In this document: piece after piece, positions 1 to 11,817 of the stretch
Numbering within the stretch: the stretch's first letter is position 1
Layout: every line of letters starts with the position of its first letter
Source of the DNA: Aquatica leii
Taxonomy: Eukaryota > Arthropoda > Insecta > Coleoptera > Lampyridae
NCBI GenBank assembly: GCA_035610365.1
Contig: CM069432.1
Coordinates: 172,916,035-172,980,034, forward strand
Reading direction: 5' to 3'
Length of the DNA: 64,000 bases
Program-made: the position numbers and the translations under genes
Notes under the pieces: generated by a model
What the model saw: the letters and a program-made list of their open reading frames with translations, nothing else
What the model was told of the DNA's origin: nothing
The model's database searches: none

Positions 1-917
1 AGGTTATTGGGATTTTTGAAATTTAATTAAATTCGACTTACCTATCTTCGCTCCACTTCTCCGAATCCGACAACATGATTATTATAGAAATTGATAATCT
101 ACGACTATAAAAACTGATAAAAGCAAGAAAATTAAGTTAAAAGTATGAAACCATATGAAATAGTAAGATGAGAAATAGTGTAGGTAGAGCTAACAGAAAA
201 ATTGCAAAACGAAAAGGTAGTATAATACTAACCACCAATAAAAATTAATTTTATTTACTCAAAAAAAAAATCAATTAATAAAAACGTAACATTATCGTCT
301 TTTCAATGGACTTATTATAATATTATATTGGAATTATAGTAAAGGCCCAACGTGTGCCCAACGTAATATAAGCGTTTGCGTTAATGGCACAGCAAACTTA
401 ATGCAAACATATGTTAGGCCAACATTGTTACCACTGTAACGGCAATTTATAAAAAAAAATATGTATACATTTTTAATGTATTCATTGATTTACATATTTA
501 TTTCGGTTTGCTAAATCAAGCATCATTTCTTGGGCGAGTTATGAAGGTTTCACCCATATCTGTTTTCCCGGAAAACATCGGACTACCGTTTATAAAAAAA
601 ATATGTTGGTTTACCATGATATAACCAACGTCTTTAATTGACCCATCATTTCCAACCTATTGCCAAGCGTTGGCCAACCATTGTGTGTTTGCTAAATTAG
701 AAATGGTGTTTACCCAATAACACAACACCTTTATTATAGAGGCTTATTTTCGTTTGAGAATTCTCAATGAACAAGGTACATAAGATTATTCCTACTAAAA
801 TTACTACGAAACGTTTCACGAGAAATTTCCCAATGAAGTATTTCGATATTATTTTTTTGCACATGTTCATCGTATAATCCAAGGTTTTGTAGTATGGGTA
901 GTATTTAAAAAGGAAAA
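1..917. other. AT-rich stretch without recognised gene
   Basis: No convincing coding sequence on either strand; the only open frame, on the minus strand at 697-882, is short and unlike any family I know. Words of the form GCCCAACG and GGCCAAC recur at about 345-440 and 650-690, which may be subterminal repeats of an unidentified element. The left edge of the Gypsy relic that follows is not defined by a visible LTR. Confidence 0.4.
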
Positions 918-1995
918 TTGACCAGCCTGTCTATGGTTTTAACGGAAAAAGTTGTTATATATATTCGCCAGAGAATGAAAATGAGTACAAAGAAATCTCT
1001 ACGACAATTGCCACCTCTTCCGCTTATCGATAAACTGAAAGCAGAATTGAATAGATTAGTTCGATTACAAATAATTACCCCAGTCGAGGAGTATACAGAT
1101 TGGGTAGCTCCTAAAGTTGTGATTCCTAAGGGGAATTTATTACGTATTTGTTGCAACTATACACAATTAAACAAGTATATATTAAGACCGTATTTTCCTA
1201 TAACAAGGTTAGAAACATACTTCTCGAAGTTACAAGGTTCTCAATATTTCTCTAGAATTGATTGCAATTCAGGATTTTATCAAATACCGTTAAAACAAAG
1301 TTGCCAAGCTTTAACAACATTTATAACTGCTTTTGAGAAATTTATGTTTTGTAGATTTCCATTCGGTATTTCTTGTGCTCCCAAATATTTTAGTTTACGT
1401 CTAGCTAGGGTATTAGAAGGAATAAATTGTATAGTTATGCATCTCGACCATGTATTAATATTTGCCAAGAGTAGGGAAGATCATGAGATGGTATTGCGAC
1501 AAGTTTTAAATAGCATACATAAAGCGGGTATCACACTAAATAAAGATAAATGTGTATTCGGTGTTCAAAAAATATTTTTTTATGCCATATTATTTCAAAA
1601 GAAGGAATTGATCCTATTAGAATCGAAGCTATAAAAAACATGGAAGAACCAAAAACTAGACGAGAACTTATGCAATTACTAGGGATGATTAATTTAAATG
1701 CTCGTTTTATTCAGAATAAGTCTCAAATATTAGAATCCTTCATATCTGTCTTCTTAGAAATGTTAATGACCTTTAGTGGGACAACGCAGAAAGAACGGCG
1801 TTAGAAAAAATAAAAATAATGCTTCAAGAAGCTCCTTGTTTAGCACATTACGATAGTAGTAAAAAAATAATTGTTGACGCGGATGCAAGTTCATTTGGGT
1901 TCGGTGCAGCCTTAATCCAAATAAATAATAACAACGGCGAAATAGTAGCTTATGCATCACGTACACTAAGTCAAACGGAAATGATTACCCATGAT
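918..1995 (+). pseudogene. Gypsy-type reverse transcriptase/RNase H remnant
   Basis: The reading at 918-1634 has the order typical of Ty3/Gypsy reverse transcriptase: a primer-grip-side segment, the FSRIDCNSGFYQIPL block near residue 113, the RFPFGISCAPKYF block, then the catalytic box. That box reads LDHV where LDDV is expected, so one catalytic Asp is lost. A frameshift near 1560 moves the thumb region (HIISKEGIDPIRIEAI) to another frame (1550-1804). A third piece after 1804 carries the RNase H start, IVDADASSFGFGAALIQ, before stop codons. Integrase pieces resume after 3049. This is a dead copy. The Gypsy assignment is firm, the clade is not. Confidence 0.85.
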
Positions 1996-2213
1996 TAACA
2001 ATAAAACAAAATTTATTATAATACTTACTTCGATGAGGCACACTTAAAAATGATATCAAAATAAAATTCAAGATGGCGGTTTTCAAAATATTAATAGCAC
2101 TTTCTTATTTTAAACGGGAGCTGTATTGGACTTTTACTCAATTAAATGGTGTTTTTTTCTGTTATCAACGATGTATAAGAACCTATGTACGTATAAAAAA
2201 TTATGGAAAATAA

Positions 2214-2775
2214 AGTCCTCGCAATTTAACTTTCGATGCACGTCATGAATGACGTAAAATTCATACAACCCTATTTATAGCAAAAATTAAATAAATACCG
2301 AATTGTCTTATGGAATTTTTTTTGTCACGTTGTTGGTGTGCTTACTACAGTTGCAGCGTTGTTGGCATCTGTCAAATTTAATTTGTGTTTTTTACGTCAA
2401 AGTGCTCATTGTTTTTTATAATTATTTTTGATACAAAACTGTACTATTTTGAGCTTGAACGAGATAATGGTGGCCCAATAATATCAGTAAATGCTGTGCG
2501 AGAGGTACCCTTTTACATAATATTTAAATTGTGGCAATACATACATATATTCTACAGTTATTTCTGTATGTACAGCGGTTCCTAACAACGAGGTTCTTAG
2601 ATCTCCTCAAAACGTAAGCGTAGTACACCTGTTACAAATGTAGAAACATTTAATGAAAACGTAATTCGCAATGTAATATTGAGAATGTACAAAAACAGTA
2701 ACTTTACGACAACATGGTTGAATAACTACGTCACTGACGTTAATGACGTGGATCGAAAGTAAAATTGCGAGGACT
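2214..2775. mobile_element. Non-autonomous TIR element (MITE) inside the Gypsy relic
   Basis: Inverted termini of about 32 bases: the left end begins AGTCCTCGCAATTTAACTTT and the right end is its reverse complement with two or three mismatches. The element is 562 bp and has no coding capacity. It sits between the RNase H and integrase pieces of the surrounding Gypsy copy, so it probably inserted into it. The flanks (AATAA and ATATT) show no clear target duplication, so the superfamily is not assigned. Confidence 0.6.
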
Positions 2776-3048
2776 ATATTAATTAACATTTTAAATGAAG
2801 TAGCCATGATTAAACGTAATTTGCAAGTAAAAATTATTTATTAAACAAATTAAACACAACAATACACCGTAATATTAGTAAATGTACAAAACATATCTTG
2901 TTCATTTGTTGGAAAGGTCGCCATTAGAAATAATTAAAGAAAAAACAATTATTATAAATTTATCACTTAATGATACAACACACCAATACTAATTATTAAC
3001 ACAATCAACATTGACAGTTAGTCTTATAATAACTTTTGTTTTATTGTT

Positions 3049-3703
3049 ACTACTGAAAATACAATCATCAAACATTTAAAAGAAATCTTCTCTAGATTTG
3101 GTATACCTGAGATAGTTAGATCAGGCAATGATGCACAATTTTGAATTTAAAAGTCAATTTAAGAATTTTGCGAGGGAATACGGTATTAAGCACATAACTA
3201 GTAGTCCGCACTATCCGCAGTCTAATGGATGTGTCGAGGCAGTTGTTAAAGTAGCATAAAATTTAATTAAAAAAATGACGATATTTATTTGGCTTTACTT
3301 GCGTATAGGACAACGAATTATTAATGTCGAGAAAAATATACTCAGTTACCTTTAGTACCTAGTAAACTTTTAGAAACAGTTAATGTACAAGGGATATATG
3401 AAAAGTAATTGGAACGCAAAAATAAGCAGGCAAATAATTATAATTCTAAATACCGAGTAAAATAATTATCAGAATTAAAATGTGGTGATTCTGTTTGGAT
3501 AACCGATCTAAAAAATATGGTCAGGTCATTAGTAAAACAAATGAACCCAGATCATATATAGTCAAATCAATAGATGGAGGTAGTTATAGGAGAAATCGTT
3601 GGCATTTATTTGAAGCTACATATTTTAAATTTAAAGATAGAAGTTCGGATATCCATCTAGAAGGTGTACAACCAAATGATATGATAAAAGAAATTGTAAT
3701 ATG
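3049..3703 (+). pseudogene. Gypsy integrase remnant
   Basis: Broken reading frames give the integrase core: a IFSRFGIPEIVRSGNDAQF-like block around 3090-3145 (the second catalytic Asp appears as Asn in SGNDAQF), then HITSSPHYPQSNGCVEAVVK around 3195-3255 with the catalytic Glu retained. From about 3495 a continuous frame reads the C-terminal segment, SYIVKSIDGGSYRRNRWHL, typical of Gypsy integrase tails. Several stops and frameshifts are present. It belongs to the same relic as the reverse transcriptase at 918-1995. Confidence 0.8.
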
Positions 3704-5351
3704 TACCCAATCAACAAGGAAACATTTTTGAAATGTTTTTTTCAACGTTTTACAAAAGATATATTTACATTTTTAAAAACATTGCAAAAACGTCTTAATG
3801 GCCAGAATTACGTTGCAAAGTCAATATTAGAAAAACATTCTAAAAATTTTTAAAAATATTATTTATAATATTATTTATATATATATATTTATATTTTACA
3901 AATGTTACATTAATGTATAAAAAATGTATAATCAACGCTTTTTTTTAATATTGCAATATGTTTAAGCTCAGGTCTACAATGATGGTATAAGTATAAATAT
4001 AAGTTTAGTTATACTTGCTTTAATTTTAAAATACTGACATATTTGGCTGTTAGTTTTATTTATACTAACCAATAACACAGCCAATAACGACAGCATTTTA
4101 CAATCAAACTAAGTATTACTTAACTGACATTTATACCATTATTATAGAACCAACCCTAAAATGCTTACAAAAGATAAATAATACAATATTCGTGTACTCT
4201 AATACTTCAATTGGCTGTAAATGCATTTGGTGCCTATAACAAAAATTAACACATTAACATAAAAGTAAAACAAACATTATTCATGTAATTACTTTATATT
4301 AATTGAAATAATTATAATAATGCTCACAAAAGGTTCCAATTAATGAAAGATTTTTCTATTTCATGGATAGGATCCTTCGGAGTGGAAAAACGGCAACAAT
4401 AAAAACAACCTTTATCTGTTGTTAAGATCTGAACAATAAAGGTTGTTTTTATTGTTGCCGTTCCTCCACACCGAACTAACAATCCAAGATTTTGAAAGTT
4501 TGTACACACAAAATAATGATGCATCAATATCAGAAAAAATTACATACCAAGATTAATTGGTTATTGTGCACGTTCAAACCTCCCATTTGGCCAACATCAT
4601 ATCAACTTGATAACCTTAAAACATCAGAGAGAATGGAAATCATGAAGTACATAGAATGAACGTTTTAGTGTACCACTGCTGTAACAAATAACATATACTT
4701 CAGCAAAACTGCTTGCAACAAAAAAGCAAATACAAACGTACCATCATAAATGCTGATTTATACTAAAAGTATCTATTTGAGTTCCACTAGAACGCAAATT
4801 AGAAAACGATTAAACTGATACACTAACAATACATTACACAGCATAGCGAGTAATACCATGGAAATTATTGATTCGTTGAAGCTTAAAATATAATACAATT
4901 AAATATACAAAATCGCCATTTTTTCACGCAGATACTGGTACGTGTTGGCTGCGTGTTGGTACTTTGCGCAAACGCAGTTATTAAGTACTTAAGGTACTTA
5001 ATTCAAATTTGCAAGAAAGTTTTTAGAAAAATGAAAAGGTTTAATATGTATATTTATTAATAATATGTAACAAAAGTTTATATAATTGTGTTTCTGTTAC
5101 AATATATAAAAGAAAAAAGTGTATAGGTGAAAGCAAGCAAAAGTACAATTTCTAATAAAGTAAAAACGTTTTTTATGTTTCTAAAAAATGTTTTAGAAAA
5201 TTTTTTAAAATATTTCAGTATTAATGTTTAAATGAAATATTTTTAAAACGTAACATAAATATTTTTTTGAAAAACATTTTTTATTTCGATTATTTTAAAA
5301 CGTTTTAACGTTTTTAAAACATGAAAAAAACGTTTCCTTGCTGATTGGGTA
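3704..5351. mobile_element. 1.65-kb non-autonomous TIR element splitting the Gypsy tail
   Basis: Left end TACCCAATCAACAAGGAAAC and right end GTTTCCTTGCTGATTGGGTA are inverted copies with one mismatch. Subterminal blocks rich in AACGTTTT and TTTTAGAAAA also mirror each other (about 3830-3870 against 5180-5220). No transposase frame is present. Gypsy C-terminal coding sequence lies on both sides, which marks this as a later insertion. The flanks share GTAAT (GTAATATG left, GTAATCAA right), but a clean duplication cannot be drawn, so the superfamily is uncertain. Confidence 0.65.
4377..4473. repeat. Long hairpin inside the TIR element
   Basis: A perfect 25-bp inverted pair (4391-4415 and 4436-4460, beginning CGGCAACAATAAAAACAACC) with a 20-base loop extends outward as an imperfect pair to about 4377 and 4473. 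It lies inside the 3704-5351 element and may be its own small foldback insertion. Confidence 0.75.
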
Positions 5352-5548
5352 GTAATCAAGATGTAGTGAGTGAAAAGGAAAATGAAACAACTGACAACCA
5401 GCAAAGTGAACTTTTAGTGTCAGATAGTGCTCCTAATGTTAGAGTTAAACAGCGCACAAGAAACCAAACCAGTATGTATGTCGAACTATATTGTAACTTA
5501 AAAATAAAAAGGGAAATATGTAGAGTTAGCACGTATGTCGTAGAGTAG
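5352..5548 (+). pseudogene. Gypsy polyprotein C-terminal tail
   Basis: An acidic then basic frame (SEKENETTDNQQSELL followed by VKQRTRNQTSMYV) resembles the low-complexity tail at the end of many insect Gypsy Pol proteins. It picks up where the integrase C-terminus is interrupted at 3703. Its link to the upstream pieces rests on position and composition only. Confidence 0.45.
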
Positions 5549-6011
5549 ATGACATGTAGATTAAAAGTGATAAGTGAGTTAAAGATAGCAGTTGTAAACT
5601 TTATGTTAATAAACCTAATTAACCGAGTTATTTACTTAAATGATAACCATACAAAATGATTGATTAAAAATATAGCAGTAAACATATGAAACCTAAAACT
5701 AAATGAAAATATATCTATATATATATATATATATTATATAGATATCTATGAGACCAAATTAATCCAACGCTTAAACTTATTTTTTACAGCGTTGCCAGCC
5801 TAACTTATTTACGTATCGTGGAGGCAGATGCCTACAAATCACTACAAATACAAAAACAGTTACTTGTTTAATATTTGATCCCGTACATGATTTTGAAATT
5901 AGCCTCTTCATCGTCTTCATGGCGAATTGAGCGGAGCTAAGTCATACGTGTCGCCCTTAGGTGCCACTATTATTATAGTAATATAAATATCTATAAATTT
6001 GAGATATAGAT
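5549..6011. other. AT-rich spacer with TA microsatellite
   Basis: No gene seen. An imperfect (TA)n tract lies at about 5709-5748. No LTR of the preceding Gypsy relic is recognisable here. Confidence 0.5.
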
Positions 6012-6416
6012 CAGTGTTGTAAATAGATAATTTTTAAATTATATAGATACAGATACATTTTTTTCTTGCAAGAATTATCTAGTATTAGATAATAGATAAA
6101 CTATTTAAACTTTATATAGATAACAGATAATAGATGAAATAATCTAGTTAGTAATAACGATAGATAGAGTTCATTTGAAGAACTACTATGGAATGTGGGA
6201 AATTACTGAAGAAAAACATACATATTGTAACTTGAATTTTACGGAACACTGGATTTTTATAAATTTTATTTAAATAATTTAAATAAAAAATTATATATAT
6301 ACAGATACATATAACTTATATATTTTAGATAGTATATAGATACAGATAAATAGATAAAAAATATGAATCTAGATTAATTTATCTATATAAATTTATATAG
6401 ATAATTTACAACACTG
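6012..6416. mobile_element. hAT-type MITE, 405 bp
   Basis: Terminal inverted repeats CAGTGTTGTAAAT and its complement are flanked by a perfect 8-bp duplication ATATAGAT (6004-6011 and 6417-6424). The CAGTG start and 8-bp duplication are hallmarks of the hAT superfamily. The interior is low-complexity TAGATA/ATATAGATA sequence with no coding potential. Confidence 0.88.
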
Positions 6417-6554
6417 ATATAGATGGTTCTCGTAATGCATTTTTCGTGTGTAATGTTGGTTGCATCACCAATTATTTGGTATTTAAGCTTTGTTTCTCTT
6501 TCGTTTACTTCTGTCTTTTTTTTTGATCTTTAACAATTTTAATTGAAGGCCAGG

Positions 6555-7451
6555 CAGTGTTGCCAACCTTGAAGAATTATCCTCAAATTTGAAGAAATTG
6601 AGAACCGATGAGGAAATTTTGAAGATTTGGGGAAATTAAACACATTTTTGAAGAATTTTACAATGTGATTCAACTAAAGTAACTTTTAACGCGACAACGT
6701 TGTTCGGTCCTCTATCCATAGCAGTTAGTGTTAAGCGCACATCTACTATAAATTATAATCATAATCATCATAATGCATAATCAGCATAATATGTCGCATT
6801 TCATACATTGGTGCAATCGAATTAGTTGAAAACGTTACCACAACGTTACTGTTACTTTATTGTATCATCTGAACTGTGATTTTTATACTGTTACGTAAAT
6901 GTGGGAATGATATAATAACAATAATTATAATTAGTGAACTGATCATTCATAACAGTAACACTATAAAAAAGGTAAAGTGCTCAATCGTTATTGAATTTAT
7001 TACTTACAATTCGAATTAACAGGGGAATTACTCTTTTACAAATTTTAATTACATGGACGCCAATATTATGTCTCAGTCTGATCAAGAACATCACAAGGCA
7101 CAAAAAGAAAAAATTGCCAATTTAAAAAAATCTAAATACCGTCACAAATATAAGCTACGAGTGCTACAACAAAACAAACCTTACGTGAAATGGATAGTTT
7201 TTACATCAATTGACAAAAAAGCAAAAATTAATGCAATAAAAATTTATTCATTCGTAATCCGAAATACAATAAAATTAAACGTTTCAAATGATAGTAACAA
7301 AAATTGTTTTTAAACAGTAAAATTAATTAGCAATTTATTCTTGATTATATAAGAAGGGTGTTGAGATTATAGGGTGCTGAGATTTGAAAAAATTTGAGGA
7401 AATATGACATCCTGCATTGAGGAAATGTACAAAATTAGGTTGGCAACACTG
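6555..7451. mobile_element. hAT-type non-autonomous element, 897 bp
   Basis: Terminal repeats CAGTGTTGCCAACCT and AGGTTGGCAACACTG are perfect inverses. The flanking duplication AGGCCAGG (6547-6554 and 7452-7459) is a perfect 8 bp. An 86-codon open frame at 7053-7313, rich in Lys and Gln, may be a vestige of coding sequence, but I recognise no hAT transposase motif in it. The element therefore probably depends on a transposase supplied in trans. Confidence 0.9.
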
Positions 7452-7459
7452 AGGCCAGG

Positions 7460-8593
7460 TCACGTTATCTTTGCTGAAATGCATTTCTTGAATAAAATAA
7501 TTTGACATGAATATTTTTCTACATGTTTGTCACTATTATTTTGTTTTCAAGAAAATTATTTTAAAAAAATTTAATTGAAATTTGAAATTAATGAATGAAT
7601 AAAAAATCTTTTTTTTTAATAATTAAGTAGATAATTATGTATCACTGTTGAGACAATTTGGATATACTACTCAATCAAAATATGAAACAATTTGATTATG
7701 CATTCAATTAGATCAACACCATAAAGTACTATTTGATCGATTTGAATTAAACATCATTTGAAACTTTTAGTTGCAATGAATTCAAACAAATTCAAATGTG
7801 CAGCATTTGTTGAAATGTGGGGTAACGATAAAAAAATTAATCCTTTAAATAGTTTTTGTTTAAGTAAATGTATTTCAATAGATTTGTACGATTTGTCTAT
7901 CGAAAGGTTTTGCAACAATCTCTCCCATCAATCCTAAACTAACAGTTACAAAATAACATCAAACAATTATTATACATTAAAAAAAATCAAACAAATATTG
8001 AAACATCTACATGGTTACGTTTAACTTTTCATGTAATGCAAGTAAGAATAGGCAATCTTGGAGAAGTTACAGTTAACTTTGTATTATTTATAGTTTAACC
8101 TGTACCTTTCATTTTATATAAAAGATATGCAAAACAATTATTTATAATTGATCTGTAAGAATCTCATTCCTGCCATACAATAGTAGATTGATTAGATTGA
8201 TAGAATAACTTTCTATATTAGGTAACAATCGATTTGATTTTTGTATTTGAATAAAAATGTTATGATGAAATTTTAGTTCATAGCTATTGTTTAAAACTGA
8301 AATATTTAGTTAATCATTTAATGTGTTTCACCTTGCTAGTTTCAAGAATGTTTACTGCATCTACATAAATCATAATCTATAAGCAATAGACTTATATGTA
8401 AAGTACTAGTCGATCTCTGAAAGTACCGATGTTGCCACCTCACCTTTGAAACTACCTAAATAGTTTATGTAAATTGAAACTAACGCTAATACATAGTAAC
8501 TTTAGCATAAGTAAATGCTATATTTAACAATTTTGTTGAAAGTTTATTTCAATTAGAATTTAACCTCACTTTTTTGTATACAAACAAACTATA
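7460..8593. other. AT-rich stretch, nothing recognised
   Basis: No open frame of substance, no inverted termini and no tandem repeat that I can support. Confidence 0.4.
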
Positions 8594-10946
8594 CTAGGAT
8601 TAATATGGGCAGACACCAAGCTGCGCGAGAAATGTGACGACAAAGTGTAAAGCTCAACTTAAAAACATAAGTTTTCAAAAAATTAAAAAAAATAGTTTTA
8701 GAAGTTTATTTTTTAATTTGTTGCCTTTGTGTTTTATTTTTTAAGTTTGATTTGGAACCGTAAAACAATTTTTTAAAATCGTATAGTAAAAGTTAGGTTA
8801 TGTCATTTTATACTCACTTGCGAGTAGATTGAACTTGAATTTAAACTATGATTAATCAAACTTAGAACTCATTTCATTAAAATGATTGTAAGCTTTAGAC
8901 AACTTTTATGCAGAAGTATTTGTGAATATTAATATAACAAAAAAATACAGTACTTTATTTAAACAGTACATTAATAATAAACAATTTAAGGTTTGTTAGT
9001 AGGTACAACATAATTACAGTTATTTTAGCATCATGAAACTATAGAATTCATTTATTTCAGCTACATAAATTAGAAAATACATGTTTTATGCAGTTAATAA
9101 GTTTCATTAACACTCATAATCAGAAAAACTGTCAAAGTCTTCATCCGAAGTATCACCAGTCACTTGTATTACAAATTTTTCAAACTCTGTATCCATTATA
9201 TGCTCTTTCTTCATGTAGTCCTCTTCAATTTCTTTTACATGAAAACATACTTTTTCCCATTCATTTGCACAAACATTTGCAAACTTTTCTCGTGCTAGTT
9301 TTTCTATATCGTTTAATTTAAAGGTAACGTTTCTCGATGCAACCCAATTTTTTACAATTGCCCACACCTTTTCTATTGGGTTCAACTCCGGATGGTATGG
9401 TGGCAAACGACATACAGTGTGCCCATTCTTTGCAAATATTGAATCGACACTGTATTGTGTGTAGTTTGGTTTATTCAATTTTATTAAGTTATATAATTCT
9501 GGTTTTGTTGATTTTTCATCGTTCCATTAGCCAGGTAGTCATTTCTGCCTTTCGACTTGTTGAATTTGGATGCTTCACAGCTAACACGTTATAGTAACTT
9601 GCATTATCCATTACAATTACAGAATTCTGTGATAAGTTGGGTAGCAATTGGTCCTCAATCCACTTTTTATAATTTATGTAGTCATTATGATAATCTCCGG
9701 TTTTTTGTCCTGATTTAAATATCAATAATGCGTTATTGATGAAACCCATTTCACCTCCTAAAATAAATAATGTTAAATAACAAAATGTTATAAACAAATC
9801 ATGTAAACATACCAGCATGTACTATAATAAGTCGTTTCCCCTTTCCTATTGGAGATTTTAGACCTGCATTTGATTCATCGGTCCAAGAATATGGTGTTGT
9901 GTGAGATTCATTTATGTATGTTTCATCTAAAATGTATACCAAATTATAAAATATAATTTAACGTTTATAATCCAGTTAACTAACCGGTGTATATAATTGT
10001 TCGTCCAGCTTTTCGGTAATTGGTAATTGTTCGTATATATGAACAACGTAAAGAACGTATCTCATGTCGTTCCATAAGTATTTTACGATGATCCATTGTT
10101 TTTCTCCATCTGAATAAAATATAGTTAAAAAAGTAATGCTTTTGTAAACAATAATCTTACCTGAAACCCATTTTTATTAACAACGTCCTAAGTGATGATT
10201 TCTTTCCCAAGAATCCAATCGAATCATCATCTTTAATAAGGTTATAAATTGCTGCTATAGTAGGTTTTTGTTTTTCAATAATATGAAAGTTATAAATTAT
10301 TCGACGAATTATCTGTTCGCTACAGTTATCAACAGATGATTTCGGAGAAGTTTTCGGTACTGGGGTTGAAACCACAAATGAACTTTGTTCCCTGCAATCA
10401 ATTGCACGACCTTGCTTTAAAATACGAACAACGGTGCTTTTAGATACTCCAGTTGCTTGTACAACTGTATTCAGAAGATTACCTAATAAAATCATGTAAA
10501 ATAAAATAATCTTTAGAATAATAAAAATATTTTACCTTGTGAATTAGAGTTTTTAAAATAGTTGTAGATATTCCAAACAATCTCTCTAGCATCCTCAGAT
10601 AACACATGCCGTTTTTTTGCAGGAGTAGAGCTACTTGCTTCGCACATTATAAAAAACTACAAATGAATTCATTAATACATTTAACTTTAAAAACAATTAA
10701 AACAACTTACTTTTAAGATCAATATGAACAACAAAGTAGTTTTGATAAAAACTTTTGTAAAATGAGTAGAGTAAAACAATGAGGTTATAAACGAATATCA
10801 ACAACAAACAGCGAAAAACTGACGTAATTTCCAGTAAATGTTTTTAGTATGTACTGTAATATCTTTATCATTCTCATATCGTTACTGCATCTTTTTCTAA
10901 TGTAAAAATGCGTTTCTGCGCTGGTGTCTTCCGATATTAATCCTAC
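8594..10946 (-). mobile_element. Intron-containing IS630-Tc1-mariner-class transposon, 2.35 kb
   Basis: Ends match as inverted repeats: CTAGGATTAATATGGGCAGA at the left and the complement of GTAGGATTAATATCGGAAGA at the right, about 30 bp with a few mismatches. TATA lies outside both ends, consistent with TA target duplication. The interior encodes one transposase on the minus strand (9107-10647) in five exons. A 182-bp deletion derivative made of its two ends lies at 23046-23227. Apart from one frameshift the copy looks nearly complete. Confidence 0.85.
9107..10647 (-). pseudogene. DDE transposase, IS630-Tc1-mariner class, one frameshift
   Basis: Five exons on the minus strand join in frame at GT-AG introns: 10536-10647, 10161-10482, 9985-10109, 9813-9926 and 9107-9757. 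Exon 1 starts MCEASSSTPAKKRHVLSEDA; exon 2 holds a helix-turn-helix (TGVSKSTVVRILKQG). Catalytic blocks are YTDETYIN (exons 3/4), VIVMDNASYY and HPELNPIEKVW (exon 5). About 79-80 residues separate the second Asp and the Glu, far more than the 34 of Tc1; described families with similar spacing include DD82E Sailor. A frameshift at about 9520-9527 breaks exon 5 between the second Asp and the Glu, giving an early stop. The C-terminus is acidic. The DDE class is firm, the exact family is inferred. Confidence 0.85.
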
Positions 10947-11388
10947 TATAGCTGTTTTAAAATTACGCGTATAAACGACGCCAACTAGTATGCGCAAAGA
11001 AAGTGTTCCTCCAATGAGTGTCGCCATCTACTTTTGCGGAACAATTTTCGGCGTAAAAGTTACCGTAAGATGTTCTGTCTTTCTACTATTCTAGTCTTTG
11101 ATTTAAGGTATCTTTAAAACAGTACTTTACAGTAACATTCTTCAGTCAACCGTAATACATATATATTACTTTCACAAAGTACCTATCATTGAGGTACCTA
11201 TACATAATGAAAATCAACTTAACAATGAATGCAATTCTGCCGTTGCTGTAGTCTAACCACTAAAAATAAAACGTCATGCCTTTTTGTTATTATTCTTTGG
11301 TTATTATTAGCTATATCAGCAGTGACTAGTATTCGTTACTCGTAAAAAATTAGTCAACAATGATCTAATGTTATTTTACCATTTAATA
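10947..11388. promoter_or_regulatory. Presumed NUB1 upstream region
   Basis: About 440 bp between the right end of the 8594-10946 transposon and the NUB1 start codon. No open frame. The promoter and 5' UTR should lie here, but I see no TATA box or initiator I would defend. The transposon therefore ends less than half a kilobase from the NUB1 start. Confidence 0.35.
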
Positions 11389-11817
11389 ATGAACGAATTA
11401 AAAAGTGACAATATAATTATTCAAATTCGCGATAAATTACAAAAAGACGGTGTTAGGTTATGGCAAAACCCGTATTATCTAACTACAGGCCCTTCAACCG
11501 AAGATTTAAGCGTAAGTCGGAGCGTACGTTTTTCACTTACCTGATTAAATATTTTAGCGCTTAGCTCAAGACTACAGTAATATTTTGGGGCTACCTTACG
11601 ATTCTTGTTATTCTACTATCTGTGAACTACAGGCATTTGCTTTAGATAAGTTGAAACAAAGAGATTTATATAGAGCATCAGGAATAGCTACTTTACGAAT
11701 TAAAATTCTTAATCAAAATGGACCATCTAATTCGATTAATTATGAAACTTCTTTAAAGCAGTCTGGAGATGATTTAAAACGAGGACTATCAGAACGTGTT
11801 GGTGTTCAACAAGAAAG
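11389..11817 (+). CDS. NUB1: NUB1 exons 1-2 (NEDD8 ultimate buster 1, N-terminus)
   Basis: NUB1 is a UBL-UBA adaptor that binds NEDD8 and FAT10 and brings them and their conjugates to the 26S proteasome. Exon 1 (11389-11511, 41 codons) starts MNELKSDNIIIQIRDKLQKD and contains RLWQNPYY, matching the RIQLWKPPYT region of vertebrate NUB1. A GTAAGT donor and TTTTAG acceptor lead in phase 0 to exon 2 (11558-11817), RLAQDYSNILGLPYDSCYST, then YRASGIATLRIKIL, equivalent to the conserved TGIATIEV segment. Exon 2 ends in phase 2 (AG), and its only in-frame continuation is exon 3 at 46634, 34.8 kb downstream. The start codon is the first ATG in the frame and aligns with the family N-terminus. Confidence 0.93.

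Noticed and set aside
345-690. Repeated GCCCAACG and GGCCAAC words
   Set aside because: Suggestive of subterminal repeats but no element ends can be defined at the window edge.
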